Below, piece by piece: positions 24,802-32,213 of a stretch of DNA of 64,000 bases. The notes beneath the pieces were generated by a model. The model did not search any database and was not told the DNA's origin. It worked only from the letters and a program-made list of their open reading frames with translations. Source of the stretch: Muribaculum sp. (lineage in GTDB: Bacteria; Bacteroidota; Bacteroidia; Bacteroidales; Muribaculaceae); assembly GCA_009775095.1 (NCBI GenBank), contig VSOZ01000002.1, positions 186,001 to 250,000 on the forward strand, written 5' to 3'. Within the stretch, counting starts at the first letter, position 1. The number at the start of each line of letters is the position of its first letter. Made by a program: the position numbers and the translations under genes.

Positions 24802-25989
24802 TTATTTCCGCTCGTAGGATCCGCTACGCACAGAGCCATAGCGGTCGATAGCTTCCCCGATGGTTATCAACCCTTTAAAATCAGTGACGATAGGACCACG
24901 ATGCAACACACGGTCGTCAATATCGCCATACCCGGCATTTGGCGCATTGCGGAATGCCACATTGGCAAACATTCCGGTTATTTCCCGATTTCGAGTCTGG
25001 AGCTCACAAAGATCTATATTTATAGGATTGATTTCATTTGCGCCGGCCGGATGCGCCGTCACCCATACATAATAGTTCGTGTTACCAAGGGTATAGAATA
25101 CCTGCGGGAAAAATGAAAGCACATTGGTATAACTTATATCGTATGCTCCCAACTTGTCCAGATATTTCAATACAGCGCTGATTCCCAACGCGTTTATCTC
25201 CCATTCCGACATAAGCGCACCTTCCCTGAGGGAAGACTCCTTTATAAAGTCGACTTCTTCATCGGTACCGGTATAGACCAGTCTCGGCTCGCACAATGCG
25301 TTCACATCAATCAGTAGTTCACATGCGACTAAATCATACTTCTCGCAATTGCGAAGCTGATTCTCCTTACGCACATTACCGAGAGCCACAATGTATCCCT
25401 CCTCACATGTATTAAACTGCCCATAAAGATTTATAATGACACTATACACCGCATTTCCTACCCTAAAAGCGATGTGCTGAAATGCCGGGGCATTAAAATC
25501 AGGCAATAACTGTAACCAATACGAATCATGACCAATACCATCAAGGTTTTTCAGGCATTCCGCGACCCACGAGTGAATCCGACGGGTGACATTGCTCACG
25601 ATATTATTGAAACGGCTGTTATCGTTCAGGTCTTGCAGCGACACCATATATGATGGTCGTATAAGCATTTTAGATATTTTACCCTCATTATTTATATCAA
25701 GAATCATTACCAAAGGGTTTTGCGGACAATAATCCACAGTATTCACCCTTACCGCCGGCATATGACCCTCAGAGCATATCGTTTCGGAGTCACATTTCCT
25801 TCCGTCACGTTTCAGATAATCAAAGAAACTTTGCAGATACTCAATATATGCCTGTCTACCAATCACCAAAGGTTTTTTCATCACGACCGAATAAAGCATG
25901 AAATCATCACTTACCAACGATGACATCATATTCACGTCCATATTGTCCCATGCCTTAGCGACCGCGTCGGCAACCGATTTTCTATCCAT
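24802..25989 (-). CDS. SnoaL/NTF2-like N-terminal domain protein, unknown function
   Basis: A 395-residue soluble protein without signal peptide. The first 110 residues (VADAVAKAWDNMDVNMMSSLVSDDFMLYS, then IGRQAYIEYLQSFFDYLK) read as a SnoaL/NTF2-like cone fold. The remaining 280 residues are unfamiliar; they contain YVWVTAHPAGANEINP and an acidic C-terminus. Single gene: a -7 box TATATTTG (26022-26015, with ATTG at 20 bases) lies just upstream. NTF2-like domains often bind small ligands; nothing more can be said. Confidence 0.6.
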   Translation of the reverse strand: MDRKSVADAVAKAWDNMDVNMMSSLVSDDFMLYSVVMKKPLVIGRQAYIEYLQSFFDYLKRDGRKCDSETICSEGHMPAVRVNTVDYCPQNPLVMILDINNEGKISKMLIRPSYMVSLQDLNDNSRFNNIVSNVTRRIHSWVAECLKNLDGIGHDSYWLQLLPDFNAPAFQHIAFRVGNAVYSVIINLYGQFNTCEEGYIVALGNVRKENQLRNCEKYDLVACELLIDVNALCEPRLVYTGTDEEVDFIKESSLREGALMSEWEINALGISAVLKYLDKLGAYDISYTNVLSFFPQVFYTLGNTNYYVWVTAHPAGANEINPINIDLCELQTRNREITGMFANVAFRNAPNAGYGDIDDRVLHRGPIVTDFKGLITIGEAIDRYGSVRSGSYERK

Positions 25990-26094
25990 ACCGAAAAAGA
26001 ATAATGTTATATTCCAAATATACGCAAAATAATATTAATCGGCAATAATATAGCGGATTAATATCCGTCATAGACTCTATGGCATCATCCCGTG

Positions 26095-27579
26095 TCAAAG
26101 AGTGACACCCGACTTGAAGATGGCTATCTCCTTTGCTCCGTTTAGCTCATGACAAAGTGCGGCACCGTCTGCCGTAGCCAGCACCTTATCTATCAGACGT
26201 GACAAAGCGGAATCCCATGGCTCTCCGGCGACTATCTCACCCGCGTTGAAGTCAATCCAACCGGATTTATGTATCGACAGAGGGGTGTTGGTCGATATTT
26301 TCAATGTCGGCACAAAAGTACCGAAAGGAGTGCCTCGACCTGTAGTGAACAATACCATATGACACCCTGCAAGGGCCAATGCCGTCGACGCCACAAGGTC
26401 ATTGCCCGGAGCCTGTAGTATGTTTAGTCCGTATTTTGTCACAGCACCGGCATATGAGAGCACATCGACTACCGGTGAGGAGCCCCCTTTCTGCACGCAT
26501 CCAAGTGATTTCTCCTCCAATGTGGTTATTCCGCCCTTTTTATTGCCGGGAGAAGGATTTTCATATATAGGCTGTCCATAAGAACGGAAATAATCCTTGA
26601 AACCGTTTATCAAGCTCACCATTCGGTCAAACACATCTTTATCCTTTGCCCTATCCATAAGTATAGTCTCGGCACCAAACATTTCCGGCACCTCGGTCAG
26701 CACCGTAGTACCTCCCCAGCTAACAAGCCGGTCCGAAAAACGGCCTACAAGCGGATTGGCCGTGATACCCGACAATCCGTCGCTGCCTCCACATTTCAGC
26801 CCTATTTTAAGCATACTTACAGGGAGCGGGCGCCGTATGTCGCCGTTCATCTGACGTGCAAGCTCGCGGCATATTTCAAAACCTGCCGACACTTCATCCT
26901 CAATATCCTGAGCGTTAAGAAACCGTATACGTGAGGTGTCGAAATCGCCCATTTCCTCGCGTAAGGCCGTGATGGCGTTGTTTTCACATCCAAGACCGAG
27001 TACGAGCACACCGCCGGCATTAGGATGCTTTGCCAATGCCGCAAGAGCCTTGCGTGTATTTACATGATCCTCGCCAAGTTGCGAGCATCCGTAATTATGT
27101 GTAAATGCACGTACGTCATCTATATTCAGCAGATTGCACTCCTTTTTTACACGTTCGGCTATGGCACACGCAACTCCGTTCACACACCCCACCGTCGGCA
27201 CTATCCAAAGCTCGTTGCGTATACCCATATTGCCGTCGGCGCGAAGATAACCGTTGATCACGGGCATATCGTCAGCAGAAGTCAGCTTCTCATCCGACAC
27301 ACCACCATGGTATTCATACTCTAAATCCGGCCCGAGCGATGTGGCAAGGTTATGACTGTGAACCCATTGACCCGCACCTATCGAAGTCGTGGCGTGACCT
27401 ATGGGATAACCGTATTTTATCACACTTTCTCCTTCACCGATAGGCTGCAATGCAAATTTATGGCCTTGTGGAACAGTTTCCGTCACGGTAACACCCTCAA
27501 ACGTATCACCCTCGTGCAGATCACCGGCAACAGCTACAGCCACATTATCGGAATCATGTATTTTTATTATCCTTTTCAT
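26095..27579 (-). CDS. uxaA: Altronate dehydratase
   Basis: A 494-residue full-length UxaA. It has the N-terminal SAF-like domain (about 1-90), LRADGNMGIRNELWIVPTVGC (given as GYLRADGNMG and IRNELWIVPTVGC) and GLGCENN, GLKCGGSDGLSG and QAPGNDLVASTALALAG of the catalytic C-terminal domain with conserved cysteines. The enzyme converts D-altronate to 2-keto-3-deoxygluconate in galacturonate breakdown. Its start overlaps the uxaB stop by 4 bases, so the two are coupled. Confidence 0.92.
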   Translation of the reverse strand: MKRIIKIHDSDNVAVAVAGDLHEGDTFEGVTVTETVPQGHKFALQPIGEGESVIKYGYPIGHATTSIGAGQWVHSHNLATSLGPDLEYEYHGGVSDEKLTSADDMPVINGYLRADGNMGIRNELWIVPTVGCVNGVACAIAERVKKECNLLNIDDVRAFTHNYGCSQLGEDHVNTRKALAALAKHPNAGGVLVLGLGCENNAITALREEMGDFDTSRIRFLNAQDIEDEVSAGFEICRELARQMNGDIRRPLPVSMLKIGLKCGGSDGLSGITANPLVGRFSDRLVSWGGTTVLTEVPEMFGAETILMDRAKDKDVFDRMVSLINGFKDYFRSYGQPIYENPSPGNKKGGITTLEEKSLGCVQKGGSSPVVDVLSYAGAVTKYGLNILQAPGNDLVASTALALAGCHMVLFTTGRGTPFGTFVPTLKISTNTPLSIHKSGWIDFNAGEIVAGEPWDSALSRLIDKVLATADGAALCHELNGAKEIAIFKSGVTL

Positions 27580-29012
27580 TTGTCACGGTTATTTAAAAAC
27601 AGCATCAACGATTTCTCTATGCCTTCAGTCATGATTGATTCAAGATACTCTCCGACTTTTTGCGAAAAGCCCGGAACAACCTCTTCAAAATTCACTGTAA
27701 AAATGCCGCCCTCCGTTATTTTTCTTATAATATCGCCGTAATCGCCGCCATCTGCCCATATACGCCATATAATGTCAAGGTGTTCTATGTTATCTTCTGC
27801 GATAAAATCTGATGAAGGCGAGTAAAGTGCCATAAGTGCGGCAAAGGTGAAAAGCTCGAAATCGGCCGTCAGTCCTTTTTTATTCCAAAAGTCGCGTACG
27901 GTGGGAAAATTGCGCGCCTCCCACTTCGACAGCGAGTTAAGCGCTATCGATTTGAGCATATGACGCATGTACGGATTATATAAACGTTCAAGAATATCTT
28001 TCGAAAAGCTACGCAACTCCTCTATATCACCGTATATGACAGGAAGAACCTCACGTTCTGTCATAATACGGATAAATCTGTTTATATCAGTGTTTTCAAA
28101 AGCGTCAAGAACAGTGTCGCAACCTGAAAGCAAGCCAATAGCCACCATACCCGTATGAGAACCGTTGAGAATACGTACTTTCTTTTCACGGAATGATTTT
28201 ATATCAGGCATAAACAATACATTCAGTCCGGCTTTATCAAGAGGTAGCTCATTACGTACTTTTTCATACTCCGCACATCCTATGGCCCACACATGAAATA
28301 ATTCACCTTTAACCACCAGTTTGTCATCAAACGCGAGTTCATCTCTTATCTCATCGATAGTATCGGAAGGAAAACCCGATACTATACGATCCACAAGTGT
28401 ATTGCAAAATATACATGAGCTTTTTATCCATTCCGAAAACTCCGGTTCAAGTTGTAGCGCTTCGGCGTGTCGCAGAACATACTCGCGTAACGTGGAGCCA
28501 TTATCCTCTATAAGCTCGCAGCATAAAAATATCAGACCCTTTGCACGGTCGCCGTTAAAATGTCTGAAACGACGATACAGAAGCGATGTTATCTTACCGG
28601 GAAAAGTAACCGGTACATCGGCAAGAACGTCGTCATCATCATAACGGATACCGGCCTCGGTAGTATTGGAAATCACAAACCGAAGTTCAGGTGCAAGAAT
28701 ATAGTCCTCATAACGTTTAAAATCCACAACCGGCGAAAATGCATCGGTTATACATCTTATAAGGCGTTTTTCCGACTTTGGTTTCCCGGCTTCAATACCT
28801 TCAAGCCACACGTGATAAAGACAATCTTGTGACTTTAAATTTTTTATTGTAGAGTTTTCCCTAAATCGTGGAGATACTACTGCTATGGAAGTATCGGTCA
28901 CCGCCTTTTCATTTGCGATGTCAATCATCCAGTCAACAAATGCACGAAGAAAATTTCCTTCTCCGAACTGTAATATCTTTACAGGAAGTAAGGACCTGTT
29001 TATGTATGACAT
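27576..29012 (-). CDS. uxaB: Tagaturonate reductase (altronate oxidoreductase)
   Basis: A 478-residue mannitol-dehydrogenase-family protein starting at MSYINRSLLPVKILQFGEGNFLRAFVDW. The N-terminal Rossmann part is followed by the C-terminal helical domain with ILNGSHTGMVAIGLLSGCDTV (split: KVRILNGSHTGM, IGLLSGCDTV), where the catalytic Lys region is LSKWEARNFPTVRD. It reduces tagaturonate to altronate with NADH. A 13-codon upstream extension begins with TTG and would start before a likely -7 box (TAAATTTG, 29056-29049), so the ATG at 29012 is chosen. Other uronate genes are not in the window. Confidence 0.9.
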   Translation of the reverse strand: MSYINRSLLPVKILQFGEGNFLRAFVDWMIDIANEKAVTDTSIAVVSPRFRENSTIKNLKSQDCLYHVWLEGIEAGKPKSEKRLIRCITDAFSPVVDFKRYEDYILAPELRFVISNTTEAGIRYDDDDVLADVPVTFPGKITSLLYRRFRHFNGDRAKGLIFLCCELIEDNGSTLREYVLRHAEALQLEPEFSEWIKSSCIFCNTLVDRIVSGFPSDTIDEIRDELAFDDKLVVKGELFHVWAIGCAEYEKVRNELPLDKAGLNVLFMPDIKSFREKKVRILNGSHTGMVAIGLLSGCDTVLDAFENTDINRFIRIMTEREVLPVIYGDIEELRSFSKDILERLYNPYMRHMLKSIALNSLSKWEARNFPTVRDFWNKKGLTADFELFTFAALMALYSPSSDFIAEDNIEHLDIIWRIWADGGDYGDIIRKITEGGIFTVNFEEVVPGFSQKVGEYLESIMTEGIEKSLMLFLNNRDK

Positions 29013-29191
29013 ATTTATTTGAATCTGATAATGTATTGTTAACGTATACAAATTTATCTATAAACCCGAAAAAAATAAAATCTACAATAAACAATACCAT
29101 TAATATTGCAAACTATTGACAAGACCGATTGTTTAAATATACTACATGAATACATTACTATTACCAAACCCAATAAAAAAATTACGTAATT

Positions 29192-30205
29192 ATGGAATTT
29201 CTAACCAATGACAAATTTACAATTGTAGGTGCGGCCGGTATGATTGGCTCAAATATGGCCCAGACTGCACTAATGATGCACCTGACTCCTAACATATGCC
29301 TGTATGACCCGTATGCTCCCGCTCTTGAAGGAGTGGCCGAGGAGATGTTTCACTGCGGTTTCGAAGGAGTAAACATAACATATACTTCCGACATTAAAGA
29401 AGCTCTCACAGGTGCGAAATATATAGTATCGTCAGGTGGTGCAGCTCGTAAAGCAGGTATGACACGTGAAGATCTGCTTAAAGGCAATGCCGAGATAGCT
29501 GAACAATTTGGTAAAGATGTACGCACTTATTGTCCTGATGTAAAACATATCGTAGTGGTTTTCAACCCGGCCGACATTACCGGACTTATCACTCTTATAT
29601 ATTCGGGAGTAAAACCCTCATGCGTTACTACTCTTGCGGCTCTTGACAGCACACGTCTGCAGAGTGAACTTGCAAAATATTTCAAGATTCCCGCTTCAGA
29701 GATAGCCAATTCACGTACTTACGGTGGTCATGGCGAACAGATGGCCGTATTTGAATCGACAACAACCGTAAAAGGTAAGCCCCTTAAAGAACTTATTGAT
29801 GAAGGCATACTGCCGGAAGCCGATTGGGAAGCACTGAAAACAAGAGTTATTCAGGGGGGTAAAAACATTATTGAGCTTCGCGGACGTTCTTCATTCCAGA
29901 GCCCGGCCTATCTGTCAATAGAAATGATAGCAGCCGCTATGGGAGGAAAACCGTTCCGTTGGCCTGCCGGCACATATGTCAACGACGATAAATTCAAGCA
30001 CATCATGATGGCCATGGAGACCTCTATAACCAAAGACGGCGTAACATACAAAGAAGTCAACGGCACCCCTGAAGAAAACAAGGAACTTGAAAAGAGCTAC
30101 GAGCATCTTTGCAAACTCCGTGACGAAGTTATAGAGATGGGTGTTCTGCCACGTATAGAAGAATGGCATAAACTCAATCCATATATCGATAATCCTACCA
30201 AATAA
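29192..30205 (+). CDS. mdh: Malate dehydrogenase
   Basis: A 337-residue lactate/malate dehydrogenase-family enzyme. Dinucleotide loop GAAGMIGSN (13-21), the NAD-binding Asp in ICLYDPYAP, substrate loop SSGGAARKAGMTREDLL, NPADI, and the catalytic His region SRTYGGHGEQM. It interconverts malate and oxaloacetate; in Bacteroidales it feeds the fumarate/succinate branch. It is the only plus-strand housekeeping gene left of the candidate origin. No good Bacteroidota promoter was found upstream in 29057-29191. Confidence 0.93.
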   Translation: MEFLTNDKFTIVGAAGMIGSNMAQTALMMHLTPNICLYDPYAPALEGVAEEMFHCGFEGVNITYTSDIKEALTGAKYIVSSGGAARKAGMTREDLLKGNAEIAEQFGKDVRTYCPDVKHIVVVFNPADITGLITLIYSGVKPSCVTTLAALDSTRLQSELAKYFKIPASEIANSRTYGGHGEQMAVFESTTTVKGKPLKELIDEGILPEADWEALKTRVIQGGKNIIELRGRSSFQSPAYLSIEMIAAAMGGKPFRWPAGTYVNDDKFKHIMMAMETSITKDGVTYKEVNGTPEENKELEKSYEHLCKLRDEVIEMGVLPRIEEWHKLNPYIDNPTK

Positions 30206-30222
30206 AGTCTGTAAACCTCCAT

Positions 30223-30270
30223 AAAAAACAACCATTGTACCATTAATATCAGGTATAATGGTTGTTTTTT
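30223..30270. terminator. Rho-independent terminator after mdh (bidirectional)
   Basis: Arms AAAAAACAACCATTGTACC (30223-30241) and its complement GGTATAATGGTTGTTTTTT (30252-30270) pair over 19 positions with one G-T wobble around a 10-base loop and end in a T run; the A run on the other side makes it work for the convergent small gene as well. Confidence 0.85.
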
Positions 30271-30305
30271 ATTAGATTCATTACAATAAGCACTCAAAAA
30301 ACAGT

Positions 30306-30515
30306 CTACAAAGCAAAGTCCGGCAATAGCCTGTTTAGATGAATGAACGTATGTTGAATACTGCGACGAACAATATCGACCGACACATGAGTGATGTCGG
30401 ATATCTCGCTGTGTTCATAGCCCGTTGCATGCATACATAAAAATAAACGAGACCTCTCATCAACGGAATTGATAACATCGGTCATATCCCTGACCGTGCA
30501 TATAAATTGATACAT
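30306..30515 (-). CDS. Small free-standing sigma-factor region-4-like HTH protein
   Basis: A 69-residue protein starting at MYQFICTVRD. Residues about 17-65 (VDERSRLFLCMHATGYEHSEISDITHVSVDIVRRSIQHTFIHLNRLLP) match the sigma-70 region-4 helix-turn-helix pattern (an r-L-f-l turn, E-I-s, v-S..iV, iq.a...L). No region 2 is present, so it cannot be a complete sigma factor. A longer frame to 30551 would start upstream of the promoter, so this shorter one is chosen. It converges with mdh and lies beside the candidate origin. Function unknown. Confidence 0.5.
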   Translation of the reverse strand: MYQFICTVRDMTDVINSVDERSRLFLCMHATGYEHSEISDITHVSVDIVRRSIQHTFIHLNRLLPDFAL

Positions 30516-30540
30516 AATAGTAAATATGTTGTGTATTTCA

Positions 30541-30571
30541 CAAATATACAATAAGTATTTTGATTTTCAAA
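30541..30571 (-). promoter_or_regulatory. Promoter of the small HTH gene
   Basis: TTTG (30571-30568), 19 bases, TATATTTG (30548-30541) on the minus strand is an exact consensus. The start of transcription near 30534 leaves a leader of about 19 bases before the ATG at 30515. Confidence 0.6.
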
Positions 30572-30600
30572 ATATATAGGCCACTAATTCATCATATTAA

Positions 30601-31031
30601 ATCCATAATATCCAAATATCAAAATACAATGTCAATAAATGTGTCGATAACCCTTGATAAGTTTTAAGCAATTTTTGACAACTTGATTTGCATTTCATGT
30701 GAAAATAAACAATACAACACAGCTACCGGATAATCAAAATAAGTTTCATAGTAAATATATCTCTTTTATAAACTGTAAAATCTACACTTATCAACCTGTG
30801 ACAGGCATGTTTTTTATCTACATATACGATTATCTACAGCATGTAAATAACACAATCAATCGGTTTAAAATCAGTTATTTGATATGTAGATAACAGTATG
30901 ATAACCATAATTCTTCGAATAATAACTTATTACACAACAAAACATCAATAATTTTATCTTTACTATCAACGTCAACAACTACTACCCCAAAAGAAATTCT
31001 TAAAAGAAAATTTTCTTAAAAATAAAAAATG
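30601..31031. other. Candidate chromosomal replication origin (oriC): DnaA-box cluster and AT-rich element
   Basis: This AT-rich, gene-free stretch holds 9-mers close to the DnaA box TTATCCACA. TTATCTACA occurs at 30814-30822 and 30830-30838 (plus) and at 30893-30885 (minus). Weaker variants are TTATCAACC (30788-30796), TTATCGACA (minus, 30650-30642) and TTATTTACA (minus, 30850-30842). A very AT-rich segment around 30991-31031, with the perfect palindrome AAGAAAATTTTCTT (31004-31017), could be the unwinding element. Gene orientation also flips here: mostly minus to the left, mostly plus to the right. dnaA is not in the window; in Bacteroidota oriC is often apart from dnaA. The 683 bases between 30516 and 31198 hold no convincing gene. 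Confidence 0.6.
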
Positions 31032-31136
31032 ATGTTGATGACAACAGCCTGAGGCCACTCCTTATATATAAAAGGAAAAAATGTCGTATCGTTGACTGTC
31101 GTCTTAGATACTCACGCTCGGCAAATTGCAAATAAA

Positions 31137-31169
31137 TTTGCTTTTGCCCTCGACTTATTCGTATCTTTG
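31137..31169 (+). promoter_or_regulatory. Promoter of nadA/leuS
   Basis: TTTG (31137-31140), 21 bases, TATCTTTG (31162-31169); an exact Bacteroidota consensus. The start of transcription near 31176 leaves a leader of about 23 bases before nadA. Confidence 0.6.
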
Positions 31170-31198
31170 CAATCAGGAGATTAATAAAGTATTTTATA

Positions 31199-32194
31199 AT
31201 GGAATCAAGTACTGAAAAAGGCTATGTGCCCGGGGCGGCGTCAGGTTCGCCTGATATTAAAAATATCAGGGAAGGGATACTCCGGCTTAAGGAAGAGAAA
31301 AACGCGGTGATACTCGCTCATTATTATCAGAAAGGCGAGATTCAGGATATAGCCGATTATATAGGCGACAGTCTCGCTCTGGCCCAGATAGCGTCAAAGC
31401 TTACCCAACCTGTCATAGTACTGTGTGGTGTAAACTTCATGGGAGAGACGGCCAAGATACTTTGTCCCGATAAAACGGTGCTTATTCCCGACATGAATGC
31501 CGGATGCTCGTTGGCCGACAGTTGCGACGCCGAAGAGTTCAAGAAATTCATTGACGATAATCCGGGGCATACGGTGATCAGCTATGTCAATACTTCGGCT
31601 GGAGTGAAAGCTCTTACCGACGTGCTTGTCACTTCATCAAACGCCCGGCAGATAGTGGAGAGCTTTCCGGAGGATACACCTATTATATTTGGTCCCGACC
31701 GCAATCTCGGCAACTATATAAATTCGGTAACCGGCCGCAATATGAAGTTGTGGAACGGTGCTTGCCATGTACATGAACAGTTCTCTATCGAAAAGATAGC
31801 CGAACTCAAGCGTCAGCATCCGTCGGCAAAGGTGCTCGCTCATCCGGAGTGCAGAAAGCAGTTGCTTATTCTCGCTGATAAAGTCGGTTCAACAGCGGCT
31901 CTTCTTAATTATGCCGTGAACAGCGACGCATGTGAGTTTATTGTGGCTACGGAGAGCGGCATTATCCATGAGATGCAGAAGCGTTGTCCCGACAAGACCT
32001 TCATACCCGCTCCTCCCAATGACTCTACTTGTGCGTGCAACGACTGCTCCTATATGAAGCTCAACACAATGGAGAAACTGTATAACTGTCTTAAGAACGA
32101 AAGCCCGAAAGTGGAGGTCGATCCGGAAATAGCGGAAAAGGCACGTCGTCCTATCGAGCGCATGCTTGAGATAAGTGAAAAATTAGGAATATAA
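31199..32194 (+). CDS. nadA: Quinolinate synthase
   Basis: A 331-residue NadA. LAHYYQKGEIQDIADYIGDS (in two parts: LAHYYQKGEIQDIAD, YIGDSL), CGVNFMGETAKIL and PDMNAGCSLADSC carry the first 4Fe-4S cysteine and substrate residues; the others are in WNGACHVHEQF/HPECRK and STCACNDCSYMKLN. It condenses iminoaspartate with dihydroxyacetone phosphate into quinolinate; NadB, encoded at 39.3-40.9 kb, supplies iminoaspartate. It is 19 bases upstream of leuS. Confidence 0.93.
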   Translation: MESSTEKGYVPGAASGSPDIKNIREGILRLKEEKNAVILAHYYQKGEIQDIADYIGDSLALAQIASKLTQPVIVLCGVNFMGETAKILCPDKTVLIPDMNAGCSLADSCDAEEFKKFIDDNPGHTVISYVNTSAGVKALTDVLVTSSNARQIVESFPEDTPIIFGPDRNLGNYINSVTGRNMKLWNGACHVHEQFSIEKIAELKRQHPSAKVLAHPECRKQLLILADKVGSTAALLNYAVNSDACEFIVATESGIIHEMQKRCPDKTFIPAPPNDSTCACNDCSYMKLNTMEKLYNCLKNESPKVEVDPEIAEKARRPIERMLEISEKLGI

Positions 32195-32213
32195 ATAAAA
32201 CCAACATATAAAA

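Noticed and set aside
29116..29143. TTGACA-N16-TATACT upstream of mdh, like an E. coli sigma-70 promoter
   Set aside because: Bacteroidota primary sigma factors use TTTG/TAnnTTTG, so this is more likely chance in AT-rich DNA.
30699..30893. A 64-codon plus-strand frame in the origin-like region
   Set aside because: AT-driven frame covering the DnaA-box-like cluster, without promoter or family similarity.
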